This document shows, one piece after another, positions 1 through 8,261 of a stretch of 64,000 nucleotides of DNA (within the stretch, counting starts at the first letter, position 1; each line of letters starts with the position of its first letter). The stretch spans positions 124,001 to 188,000 of the forward strand of contig NZ_JBMNUS010000006.1 in assembly GCF_050946405.1 (NCBI RefSeq), given 5' to 3'. Origin of the DNA: Pseudochelatococcus sp050946405. Its GTDB lineage: Bacteria; Pseudomonadota; Alphaproteobacteria; Rhizobiales; Beijerinckiaceae. The translations under genes were made by a program, and so were the position numbers. Under the pieces are notes generated by a model that was not told the origin of the DNA, did no database searches, and worked only from the letters and a program-made list of their open reading frames with translations.

Positions 1-1785
1 CGCGGCAAGGATACGCCCGGCTTCATCGCCAACAGGCTCGGCGCGTACTGGATTCAGGCCGGCATCGCGGAGGCGGTCGACCTCGGCCTTGCCGTCGAGG
101 ATGCCGATGCCGTCATGGGCCGCCCCTTCGGCATTCCCAAGACCGGCATTTTCGGCCTCGCCGATCTCGTCGGCATCGATCTGATGCCCTACATCAATGC
201 GAACCTCGCCGGCAGCCTGCCGAAAGACGATGCGTTTCATGCGCTCGGCCGCGATCTGCCGCTGATCGGGCGCATGATCGCGGAAGGTCATACCGGCCGC
301 AAGGGCAAGGGCGGCTTCTACCGTCTCGACACGAAGGACGGCGGGCGCGTCAAGGAAGCGATCGACCTCGCCTCCGGCGTCTACCGCCCCGCGCGCAAGC
401 CCGATACGGCGGCGCTGCGGGAAGCCGGCGTCGATCGGGCGGGCGGCGATTTGCGCGCGCTGTTCGATGCGCCCGGCTCCGTCGGCGATTACGCCTGGCG
501 GGTGATGGGCCGCACGCTGGCCTATGCGGCGCGGCTGGTGCCGGAGGCGGCGGACGACATCCTCGCCGTCGATGACGCCATGCGGCTTGGCTACAACTGG
601 AAGGAAGGGCCGTTCGCGCTCATCGACCGGGTAGGGGCGGCGTGGCTCGTGGAACGGCTGAAGGCCGAAGGCGCGCCGGTGCCGCCGCTTCTCGGCCAGA
701 TCGGCGGGCGCACTTTCTACCGCGTCGAGCGGGGCCGCTTGCAGTTCTTCGGCCTCGACGGCGATTATCACGACGTGGTGCGGCCCGAGGGCGTGCTTCT
801 GCTGGAGGATGTCAGACGCCGCGCGGAGCCGATGTTGAAAACCGCCGCCGCGAGCCTGTGGGACATCGGCGACGGCGTGGCGTGCCTCGAACTGACGACC
901 AGAGGCAACGCGCTGGACGATCAGGTGCTGGAGGCGATCGAGCGCGCCATCAAGCTGGTGGCGAAAAGCTGCAAGGCGCTCGTCATCTACAACGAAGGCC
1001 GGCATTTTTCGGTGGGCGCCAACCTCGGCCTCGCGCTGTTCGCGGCCAATATCGCGGCCTGGGGCGAGATCGAGAAGCTCGTCGCCGCCGGTCAGAAGGT
1101 GCTCGGCGCGTTGAAATACGCGCCGTTCCCGGTGGTGAGCGCGCCTTCCGGCATGGCGCTGGGCGGCGGCTGCGAATTGCTGCTGCATTCGGACGCCGTG
1201 CAGGCGCATGCCGAGACTTACGCCGGCCTTGTGGAATGCGGCGTCGGCCTCGTGCCGGCCTGGGGCGGCTGCAAGGAGATGCTGGCGCGCTGGTCCGCCC
1301 CCGGCAGGCTGCCGAACGGCCCGATGCCCGCGCCGGCGAAGGTGTTCGAGATGGTCTCCACCGCCACCGTCTCGACATCGGCGGCCCGCGCGCGCGCCAT
1401 GCTGATCCTGCGCGGGCGCGACGGCGTCACCATGAACCGCGACCGGCTGCTGGCCGACGCCAAGGCGCGGGCGCTGGCGCTTGTCGACGGGTATGCGCCG
1501 CCGGCGCGCGTCGAGCTCACGCTGCCGGGCCGCTCGGGCAAGACGGCGATGGATATGGCGGCGGCGGGCTTCCGCAGGCGCGGCGTCGCCACCGACCACG
1601 ATCTCGTCGTGGCGGGCGGCCTTGCGGAAGTGCTGTCCGGCGGCGACGGCGATCCGACGGCGCCGGTTTCCGAAAAGGAGATGCTCGCGCTGGAACGCGT
1701 GGTGTTCATGCGTCTCGTCCGCACGCCGGGCACGCTGGCGCGCATCGAGCATATGCTGTCCACCGGCAAGCCGCTCAGGAACTGA
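1..1785 (+). CDS. 3-hydroxyacyl-CoA dehydrogenase / enoyl-CoA hydratase bifunctional protein, C-terminal part
   Basis: The gene enters from the left edge; the frame is open from base 1 and ends with TGA at 1783-1785, leaving 594 residues. It opens with KDTPGFIANRLG, the linker at the end of the NAD-binding domain of 3-hydroxyacyl-CoA dehydrogenases, followed by C-terminal dehydrogenase domains. The last ~300 residues are a crotonase (enoyl-CoA hydratase) domain with the oxyanion motif ALGGGCE and the segment ECGVGLVPAWGG. The order dehydrogenase-then-hydratase is the reverse of E. coli FadB. The role is hydration and oxidation of enoyl-CoA in beta-oxidation. It lies 20 bases upstream of an acyl-CoA dehydrogenase on the same strand, which supports one operon. 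Only the N-terminal NAD-binding half is missing. Confidence 0.93.
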   Translation, partial: RGKDTPGFIANRLGAYWIQAGIAEAVDLGLAVEDADAVMGRPFGIPKTGIFGLADLVGIDLMPYINANLAGSLPKDDAFHALGRDLPLIGRMIAEGHTGRKGKGGFYRLDTKDGGRVKEAIDLASGVYRPARKPDTAALREAGVDRAGGDLRALFDAPGSVGDYAWRVMGRTLAYAARLVPEAADDILAVDDAMRLGYNWKEGPFALIDRVGAAWLVERLKAEGAPVPPLLGQIGGRTFYRVERGRLQFFGLDGDYHDVVRPEGVLLLEDVRRRAEPMLKTAAASLWDIGDGVACLELTTRGNALDDQVLEAIERAIKLVAKSCKALVIYNEGRHFSVGANLGLALFAANIAAWGEIEKLVAAGQKVLGALKYAPFPVVSAPSGMALGGGCELLLHSDAVQAHAETYAGLVECGVGLVPAWGGCKEMLARWSAPGRLPNGPMPAPAKVFEMVSTATVSTSAARARAMLILRGRDGVTMNRDRLLADAKARALALVDGYAPPARVELTLPGRSGKTAMDMAAAGFRRRGVATDHDLVVAGGLAEVLSGGDGDPTAPVSEKEMLALERVVFMRLVRTPGTLARIEHMLSTGKPLRN

Positions 1786-1805
1786 TCGCCATCCGGGAGG
1801 AGGAG

Positions 1806-3596
1806 ATGCACGCTTACAAGGCCCCCCTGCGGGATATGCGGTTCGTGCTCCACGAGCTTCACGGCAGCGCGGAACTGGCGGCGCTCGACGGGCAGGCGGA
1901 ACTCACCGCCGATCTCATCGACGATGTGCTGGAACAGGCGGCGAGCTTCACCGAAACGGTGCTCGCGCCGCTCAACGCCGGCGGCGACCGCGAGGGCTGT
2001 CGTTATGAAGGCGGTATCGTGCGCACGCCGAAGGGCTTCAGGGAGGCTTACGACGCCTTCCGCCGCAACGGCTGGAGCGCGGCGGCGGGCGATCCGGCCT
2101 ATGGCGGGCAGGGGCTGCCGGCGAGCGTCTGCAAGCTGGTGGAGGAGATGATCTGCTCCGCGAACCTGTCGTTCGGCCTTTATCCGGGCCTTACCAACGG
2201 CGCGTGCGCCGCCCTTGCGGCGCACGGATCGGCGGAACTGAAGAGCGCCTATCTGCCCCGGATGATCAGCGGCGAGTGGAGCGGCACGATGTGCCTCACC
2301 GAGCCTCATTGCGGCACGGATCTGGGCCTGCTGCGCACCCGCGCCGTGCCGCGCGGCGACGGCAGCCATGCGATCACGGGTTCGAAGATCTTCATCTCGG
2401 CCGGCGAGCACGATCTGACCGACAACATCGTCCATCTGGTGCTGGCGCGGCTGCCGGAGGCGCCGAAAGGCGTCAGGGGCATCAGCCTGTTCGTGGTGCC
2501 GAAGTTCCTGCCCGATGCCGACGGCGCTCCGGGCAGCCGCAACGGCGTGAGCTGCGCCGGCATCGAGCGCAAGATGGGCATCCACGCTTCCGCCACCTGC
2601 CAGATGACCTTCGACGGCGCTGTCGGCTGGCTGGTGGGCGAGCCGCACAAGGGCATGCGCGCCATGTTCACCATGATGAACAGCGCGCGCGTTTCGGTCG
2701 GCACGCAGGGGCTCGGCGTGGCCGAGGCCGCCCGTCAGGCCGCTGTCGCCTATGCGCGGGAGCGTCGGCAAGGGCGCGCGCTCTCCGGTGCGAAGCAGCC
2801 CGGCGAGCCCGCCGATCCGATCATCGTGCACCCCGATGTGCGCCGCATGCTGATGACCGCCCGTGCCTGGACGGAGGGCTGCCGCGCGCTGTGCAGCTGG
2901 GTGGCGCGCGCGCTCGATGAGCAGGCGCTGTCGCCCGATGCGGCGGCGCGCGCGGCGGCGGCGGACCGTGTGGCGCTGATGACGCCGATCGTCAAGGCGC
3001 TGTTCACCGATCTGGGCTTCGAGGTCGCCGATCTCGCCGTGCAGGTTTACGGCGGCCATGGCTACATTCGCGACAACGGCGTCGAGCAATTGCTGCGCGA
3101 TGCGCGCATCGCCCGGATCTATGAGGGCACCAACGGCGTTCAGGCGCTCGATCTCGTCGGGCGCAAGATGTCGGACGGCTTCGGGCGGCCGCTGCGCACG
3201 TTCTTTCATCCCGTGCTCGCCTTCATCGACGCGCATCTGGAGGACGACGCGCTGGCGGATTACATCGGCCCGCTGGCGAAGTCCTTCGGCGTGCTGCAAC
3301 AGGCCACCGCCCATGTCGCGGCAAGCGGCCTGCGCGACCCGGAGGAGGCGGGCGCCGCCGCCACGGATTATCTGCGCCTGTTCGGCCTTGTGGCGCTCGC
3401 GTACATGTGGGCGCGGACGGCGAAGATCGCGCTGGAAAAGCGTGAAACCGCCGGCCCCGATGCCGCGTTCTACGACGCGAAGCTGGTGACGGCGCGTTTC
3501 TACATGGAGCGGCTGCTGCCCCGGACGGGCGCGCTGTGGGCGGCTATCAGAAGCGGCAAGGGCGCGACGATGGCGCTGGCCGACGACATGTTCTGA
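1806..3596 (+). CDS. acyl-CoA dehydrogenase family protein (long form, 596 aa)
   Basis: This flavoenzyme should catalyse alpha,beta-dehydrogenation of acyl-CoA, the first step of beta-oxidation. Visible motifs are MCLTEPHCGTDLGLL (substrate and FAD binding), YGGHGYIRDNGVEQ and ARIARIYEGTNGVQALDL; the Glu of YEGTNG is the usual catalytic base. At 596 residues it belongs to the long subgroup with an extra C-terminal helical domain. The open frame extends far upstream, but ATG at 1806 is chosen because GGGAGGAGG lies just before it and the N-terminus MHAYKAPLRDMRF is typical of this subgroup. It follows the dehydrogenase/hydratase gene by 20 bases and precedes an SCP2 gene by 21 bases, so co-transcription is likely. 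Confidence 0.93.
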   Translation: MHAYKAPLRDMRFVLHELHGSAELAALDGQAELTADLIDDVLEQAASFTETVLAPLNAGGDREGCRYEGGIVRTPKGFREAYDAFRRNGWSAAAGDPAYGGQGLPASVCKLVEEMICSANLSFGLYPGLTNGACAALAAHGSAELKSAYLPRMISGEWSGTMCLTEPHCGTDLGLLRTRAVPRGDGSHAITGSKIFISAGEHDLTDNIVHLVLARLPEAPKGVRGISLFVVPKFLPDADGAPGSRNGVSCAGIERKMGIHASATCQMTFDGAVGWLVGEPHKGMRAMFTMMNSARVSVGTQGLGVAEAARQAAVAYARERRQGRALSGAKQPGEPADPIIVHPDVRRMLMTARAWTEGCRALCSWVARALDEQALSPDAAARAAAADRVALMTPIVKALFTDLGFEVADLAVQVYGGHGYIRDNGVEQLLRDARIARIYEGTNGVQALDLVGRKMSDGFGRPLRTFFHPVLAFIDAHLEDDALADYIGPLAKSFGVLQQATAHVAASGLRDPEEAGAAATDYLRLFGLVALAYMWARTAKIALEKRETAGPDAAFYDAKLVTARFYMERLLPRTGALWAAIRSGKGATMALADDMF

Positions 3597-3617
3597 GAAC
3601 GGGCGAGGAGAACCGGC

Positions 3618-3938
3618 ATGGTGGCGACGGAGGAACTCATCGACGCGATCCGCGCGCGTATCGGCGGCGTCGACAGGATCGGCTACCGCATCGTCGTGGC
3701 GCTGAGCGACAGCGGCGAGACGATCACCATCGACGACGGCGCGGATGGCGTCGGCGTCACGGCCGGCGGCGGTGAAGACGGGGCCGATACGGTCGTAAGG
3801 TTGTCCTCCGACAACCTGCAAAAGCTCATCGCCGGGCGGCTCAATCCGCTGATCGCCTATTCCACCGGCCGTCTCAAGGTCGAGGGATCGCAGGGCGTCG
3901 CCCTCAAGATCGCCGCGCTGCTGCAAGGAGACGACTGA
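3618..3938 (+). CDS. SCP2 sterol-binding domain protein
   Basis: This is a 106-residue soluble protein made almost entirely of a sterol carrier protein 2 fold. The family pattern is visible in VVRLSSDNLQKLIAGRLNPLIAYSTGRLKVEGSQGVALKIAALL, given here as consecutive short blocks: DNLQKLIAGRLNP, then STGRLKVEGS, then ALKIAALL. SCP2 domains bind fatty acyl chains or acyl-CoA, which fits the position immediately after an acyl-CoA dehydrogenase in a beta-oxidation operon. ATG at 3618 is preceded by a GGCGAGGAG ribosome-binding site. The ligand is inferred from family and context. Confidence 0.85.
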   Translation: MVATEELIDAIRARIGGVDRIGYRIVVALSDSGETITIDDGADGVGVTAGGGEDGADTVVRLSSDNLQKLIAGRLNPLIAYSTGRLKVEGSQGVALKIAALLQGDD

Positions 3939-4061
3939 AGCGGCGCTTGAGCGAAGGAACTTGAGTGAAAGAAAAAGCAAGGCTTTTCCAGCCACAGGCA
4001 AAAGCGTGAATGCTTCTGTCCTGAACAGAGACACTCCAGCCGGACATGAAGGAGAAACGCC

Positions 4062-5714
4062 GTGAAACCGATCTGGCTGGAGCATTATCCGCCGGGCACA
4101 CCGGCCGTCATCGATCCCGATACCTTTCCTTCCATTCCGGCGATGATCGCGGAGGCCGCCGCGCGCTACGGCGACCGGGTCGCGCTGTCGAGCTTCGGCG
4201 TGACGATGACCTATGCCGAACTCGATCGGCTGTCGGATGACTTTGCCGGCTATCTTCAGCATGGGCTGGGGTTGGAGGACGGCGCGCGCGTGGCGCTGAT
4301 GATGCCCAACCTCCTGCAATATCCGGTGGCTCTTCTGGGCGTGCTGAAGGCCGGTCTCGTCGTCACCAACGTCAATCCGCTCTACACCGCGCGCGAGCTG
4401 AAATCCCAGCTCATCGACAGCGGCGCGGAGGCGATCGTCGTCAGCGATCTCGCCGCCGCCACCTTCGCGGAAGTTCGCGCGCACGTGCCGGTGCGTGCGG
4501 TCGTCGTGACCCGCGTCGGCGATCTGCTGCCGCCGCCGCGACGCTGGCTGATCCACCTGATGCTGAAGTTCCGCAAGGCGGCTCGGCCTTACGACCTGCC
4601 CGGCGCGCTCTCCTTCCGCGCGGCGCTTGCTTTCGGGCGCGAGCATCCGCCCTCCGGGGTGCGCATCCGCGGCGACGATCTGGCGTTTCTCCAGTACACG
4701 GGCGGCACCACGGGGCGCGCGAAGGGAGCGATGCTGACCCACCGCAACATCGTCGCCAACATCGAGCAGGTGCGCGCGCTCGCCGGCCTCACGGACGGCG
4801 GCGGCGTGATCGTGCCTCTGCCGCTCTATCACATCTTCGCGCTCACCATGCTGCTGCTGTTCATGTCCTATGGCATGACGTCGGTGCTGATCGCCAATCC
4901 GCGTGATATCGGGGGCCTGATCCGCGCCATCGCCAGGCTGAAGTTCAGGGCGATCATGGGCATCAACGTGCTCTACGACGCCATGCTGAAGCATCCCGAT
5001 TTCGGCCGCATCGACTTCAGCGGCCTGCGCTACGCCGTCGCCGGCGGGGCCGCCACGCAGGAGGCGGTGGCGCGGGAATGGCTGAAGCGCACGGGCGCGC
5101 CCATCGTGGAGGGCTATGGCCTGACCGAAACCGCGCCCGTCGTCACCTTTAGCCCGCCGGTCGAGGGCTACGCGTTCGACGGCAGCGTGGGCCTGCCGGT
5201 GCCCTCCGTGGAAATCAGCCTGCGGGACGACGCCGGCGAGGAGGTCGCGCCGGGGGCCGAGGGCGAGCTGTGGGTGCGCGGCCCCAATGTCATGCGCGGC
5301 TACTGGAATGCCCCGGAAGAGACCGGCCGGGCGCTCGACGCCGGGGGCTGGCTGAAGACGGGCGATATCGCCCGGCTCACCGGCGAGGGGCGCGTCGTGC
5401 TGGTGGACCGCAAGAAGGACATGATCCTCGTTTCCGGCTTCAACGTCTATCCGGCGGAGGTGGAGGAGGTGATCGCCACGCATCCCGGCGTCGCGGAAGT
5501 AGCGGTGGTGGGCGTGCCGCACGAGGCGGCGGGCGAGGCCGTGCGCGCCTTCGTGGTGCGCAAGGACCCCGACCTGACGGAAGACGACATCGTGCGCCAT
5601 TGCCACGGGTTGCTCACGGCCTACAAGCGGCCGCACGCCGTCGTCTTCCGCGATTCCCTGCCCAGAAGCAGCGTGGGCAAGATTCTGCGCCGGGAGTTGC
5701 GCAAGGAAGCGTGA
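4062..5714 (+). CDS. long-chain fatty acid-CoA ligase (AMP-forming)
   Basis: This 550-residue adenylate-forming enzyme should activate a fatty acid to its acyl-CoA through an acyl-adenylate. Motif A3, YTGGTTGRAKGAML, lies near residue 211; GYGLTETAPVV lies near residue 350; GWLKTGDIARL and the C-terminal DRKKDMILVSGFNVYP follow, and GKILRR ends the lysine loop. The N-terminus WLEHYPPGTPAVID resembles FadD. The start is GTG at 4062, with AAGGAG 7 bases upstream, inside a short non-coding gap of about 120 bases after the SCP2 gene. It lies convergent to a second acyl-CoA synthetase that ends 15 bases away. Chain-length preference cannot be read. Confidence 0.9.
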   Translation: MKPIWLEHYPPGTPAVIDPDTFPSIPAMIAEAAARYGDRVALSSFGVTMTYAELDRLSDDFAGYLQHGLGLEDGARVALMMPNLLQYPVALLGVLKAGLVVTNVNPLYTARELKSQLIDSGAEAIVVSDLAAATFAEVRAHVPVRAVVVTRVGDLLPPPRRWLIHLMLKFRKAARPYDLPGALSFRAALAFGREHPPSGVRIRGDDLAFLQYTGGTTGRAKGAMLTHRNIVANIEQVRALAGLTDGGGVIVPLPLYHIFALTMLLLFMSYGMTSVLIANPRDIGGLIRAIARLKFRAIMGINVLYDAMLKHPDFGRIDFSGLRYAVAGGAATQEAVAREWLKRTGAPIVEGYGLTETAPVVTFSPPVEGYAFDGSVGLPVPSVEISLRDDAGEEVAPGAEGELWVRGPNVMRGYWNAPEETGRALDAGGWLKTGDIARLTGEGRVVLVDRKKDMILVSGFNVYPAEVEEVIATHPGVAEVAVVGVPHEAAGEAVRAFVVRKDPDLTEDDIVRHCHGLLTAYKRPHAVVFRDSLPRSSVGKILRRELRKEA

Positions 5715-5729
5715 CGCGCCCGGCCGCCC

Positions 5730-7415
5730 TTACGAGAGCCCGAGCTTTTTCGCGATTTCGTCCCGCAGGGCGAATTTCCGGATCTTGCCCGTGACGGTCA
5801 TCGGGAAGTTTTCCATCAGTTCGATGTAGCGCGGTACCTTGTAGTGCGCGATCTGGCCGCGGCAGAAGCCGCGAATCTCGTCTTCCGTCAGCGTATCGTC
5901 CATGGGGATGATGCAGGCGCAGAGTTCCTCGCCGTAAAAGCCGTCCGGCACGCCGATCACCTGAACCTCGCGCACCTTGGGATGACGGTAGAGAAATTCC
6001 TCGATCTCGCGCGGGTAGATGTTTTCGCCGCCGCGGATCACCATGTCCTTCACGCGCCCGGCGATGGAGCAATAGCCCTCGTCGTCGATGACGGCGAGGT
6101 CGCCGGTGTGCATCCAGCCTTCGGCGTCGATGGCCTCGGCGGTCTTTTGCGGATCGCCCCAGTAGCCGCGCATCACGGAATAGCCTCTGGTGCACAATTC
6201 GCCGATCTCGTTCGGCGCCACGGTCCGGCCCTCGTGGTCGACGAGCTTCACTTCGAGATGCGGATGGATGCGCCCGACCGTTGTCACGCGCTTCTCGACG
6301 GGATCGTCGACGAACGACTGGAACGAAACGGGAGACGTCTCCGTCATGCCGTAGGCGATCGTCACCTCGGACATGTTCATGTCGCTGCGCACGCGCTTCA
6401 TCACCTCGATGGGGCAGGGCGCGCCGGCCATGATGCCGGTGCGCAGCGAGGAGAGGTCGCTTGCGGCGAAGGCATCGCTCGCCAGCATGGCGGAGAACAT
6501 GGTGGGCACGCCGTAAAGCGCCGTGCATCGCTCCGCGGAAACGGCGGCCAGCGTCGCTTCCGGGCTGAAGCCCTCGCCGGGCAGGATCATGGCCGCGCCT
6601 TTCGTCACGCAGCCGAGCACGCCCATGACCATGCCGAAACAGTGATAGAACGGCACCGGAATGCACAGCCTGTCCGCATCAGTGAAGCACATGCGGTCGG
6701 TGACGAACCGGGCGTTGTTCACGATGTTGCGATGCGTCAGCGTCGCGCCCTTGGGGAAGCCCGTGGTGCCGGAGGTGAACTGGATGTTGATGGGGTCGGT
6801 GGGCGACAGCGCCGCCGTCGCGGCGTCGAGCCGCGCGGTGTCGGCGGGGATGGCCGCGACATCGTTGAAATTCAGCATGCCGGGCGATGTCTCCGCGCCC
6901 ATGCGGATGACGATGCGCAGATCCGGCAGCGTCTGCGCGGACAGCGCGCCGGGCGTGGCCTGCGCAAGCTCGGGCAGGAGATCGTTCAGGATGGCGAGAT
7001 AGTCGGAGCTCTTGAACCTGTCCGCCAAGATCAGCGCGCGCACGCCGACGTAGCGGAGCGCGTATTCCAGCTCGCTCCTGCGATAGGCCGGGTTGACGTT
7101 GACGAGAATGGCCCCGATGCGCGCCGTGGCGAACTGCGTCAGCAGCCACTCCGGGCGGTTCGGCGCCCAGATGCCGACGCGGTCGCCCCGCGTCACGCCC
7201 AGTTTCAGCAAGCCCGTCGCCAGCCGGTCCACGGCCTGCGAGAACTCCCGCCAGCTCAGCCGCAGCCCCCTGTCGGTGAAGATCGCCGCCTCGGCTTCCG
7301 GGCGCGCCGCCGCGCACCGCAGCAGCAGGGCGGGGATGGTTTCTTCGAGAAGCGGCGGCGTATCGGCGCCGCGCACCCGTGCCTCGCCCGCCTGCGGGCC
7401 GATGCCGTCAGTCAT
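5730..7415 (-). CDS. AMP-binding fatty-acyl-CoA synthetase family protein
   Basis: A second adenylate-forming enzyme of 561 residues. Visible motifs are FTSGTTGFPKGATLTH (A3), AYGMTETSPVSF (A5), GWMHTGDLAVID (A7), DMVIRGGENIYPREIEEFL and the C-terminal lysine motif VTGKIRKFALR. It resembles the fatty-acyl-CoA synthases of alphaproteobacteria more than the FadD type next door, so it may take shorter or branched substrates; that is inference. The frame opens 51 codons upstream, but ATG at 7415 is chosen because GAGGAGGGCAAC precedes it and the upstream stretch is Arg-rich and unlike the family. It is transcribed towards the convergent ligase gene. Confidence 0.9.
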   Translation of the reverse strand: MTDGIGPQAGEARVRGADTPPLLEETIPALLLRCAAARPEAEAAIFTDRGLRLSWREFSQAVDRLATGLLKLGVTRGDRVGIWAPNRPEWLLTQFATARIGAILVNVNPAYRRSELEYALRYVGVRALILADRFKSSDYLAILNDLLPELAQATPGALSAQTLPDLRIVIRMGAETSPGMLNFNDVAAIPADTARLDAATAALSPTDPINIQFTSGTTGFPKGATLTHRNIVNNARFVTDRMCFTDADRLCIPVPFYHCFGMVMGVLGCVTKGAAMILPGEGFSPEATLAAVSAERCTALYGVPTMFSAMLASDAFAASDLSSLRTGIMAGAPCPIEVMKRVRSDMNMSEVTIAYGMTETSPVSFQSFVDDPVEKRVTTVGRIHPHLEVKLVDHEGRTVAPNEIGELCTRGYSVMRGYWGDPQKTAEAIDAEGWMHTGDLAVIDDEGYCSIAGRVKDMVIRGGENIYPREIEEFLYRHPKVREVQVIGVPDGFYGEELCACIIPMDDTLTEDEIRGFCRGQIAHYKVPRYIELMENFPMTVTGKIRKFALRDEIAKKLGLS

Positions 7416-7588
7416 GTTGCCCTCCTCGCCCCGGCGGCGGCCGCGGCCGCGCGACGGTATGGCGTTGCTCCCGATCGTTCGCCGTCGGGTTGCCCCCCGG
7501 TCGTTTGCAGGCAGGAGTAATGCCTTCCGGCGGCCGGTCGGCGCCACAATAGTTGCAGATTCCGCCATCGTGAAGAGCGGCGCGGCTC

Positions 7589-8065
7589 TCAGAGAGTTGC
7601 CGGAAGGTGGGCGTGAACGAGGCGATAGCTGCGGGCGATCATCATTTCCAGGCGGTCGCGGCCGGACCGGATGATCGCTTCCGGCGGGCGCACGCAGAAG
7701 GGCCGCGCGGCCGGTGACGGGCCATCCGCCGTCAGCGCCGACATGCGCCCGATGAGCGATTCCTCCTCCGGCGTCAGCAGGGGGTGCTCGATGCGCCCCG
7801 ACAGGGAGAGATCGTCTTCTTCAATGCTTTTGAATATGTCCAGAATGGTTTCCGTATATTCATAATAATTAATGTTGCGAAGCCGAATAGCCAGCATATG
7901 CGCCGCGATTGCTGCCGTCGGCGCGCCGTGACGCCAACAGCGGAACAACGACACCACCAGCGCCTCATCCGGTTCGAGATCGGAAAATCCGATCGGCTCC
8001 CTGTCCGATTCCATCTCGTGGCGATCGTATTCCCTGTTTGCGCCGGCGTTCTCATGCTCGCTCAT
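7589..8065 (-). CDS. hypothetical protein, 158 aa, acidic N-terminus
   Basis: I do not recognise this protein. It starts MSEHENAGANREYDRHEM, has an acidic hydrophilic N-terminus, a helical middle (SLFRCWRHGAPTAAIAAHMLAIRL) and a C-terminal helix with RDRLEMMIARSYRLVHAHL. There is no signal peptide or membrane segment. ATG at 8065 is preceded by ACGAGG at a usable distance. It lies between the acyl-CoA synthetase gene and the PrpD-ComA operon, divergent from the latter, and the shared 196-base upstream region is unusually AT-rich. A regulatory or stress-related role would fit that position but nothing in the sequence proves it. Confidence 0.65.
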   Translation of the reverse strand: MSEHENAGANREYDRHEMESDREPIGFSDLEPDEALVVSLFRCWRHGAPTAAIAAHMLAIRLRNINYYEYTETILDIFKSIEEDDLSLSGRIEHPLLTPEEESLIGRMSALTADGPSPAARPFCVRPPEAIIRSGRDRLEMMIARSYRLVHAHLPATL

Positions 8066-8261
8066 CGTCTACCTCGTCCTGGATTTTTAGAAAATAAAAT
8101 ATACATCTCTGCCGTTGACTCAAAATACATAAGCAAATAACGATGCGACTCGCAATGACGTTGAGTAAGAGAATCAATCCGAAATAAATAATAATTCCAG
8201 ACTCCATTTTCTGGAATGAATACATTGTTTCGCTTCCCGGATCGTTGCGTAAGGAGAGAAT
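8066..8261. promoter_or_regulatory. AT-rich divergent intergenic region with candidate promoter for the PrpD-ComA operon
   Basis: This stretch separates the 158-residue hypothetical gene from the MmgE/PrpD gene and is much richer in A and T than its surroundings. A candidate sigma-70 site on the plus strand is TTGACT at 8115-8120 and TAACGA at 8138-8143, with 17 bases between them. The -35 overlaps the short palindrome TTGACTCAA, and a related half TTGAGTAA occurs at about 8160. The ribosome-binding site AAGGAGA precedes the ATG at 8262. The promoter is assigned by eye only. Confidence 0.4.

Noticed and set aside
642..1805. Upstream extension of the acyl-CoA dehydrogenase frame
   Set aside because: The extension is Arg-rich and out of frame with the clear crotonase domain on the same strand; the real start has a strong ribosome-binding site at 1806.
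1218..5636. A 1472-codon open frame on the minus strand
   Set aside because: It lies antisense to three genes with clear families and is Arg/His/Ala-rich, as expected for the shadow of GC-rich coding sequence.
5844..7520. A 558-codon plus-strand open frame
   Set aside because: It is antisense to the acyl-CoA synthetase with all its motifs and has no recognisable domain.
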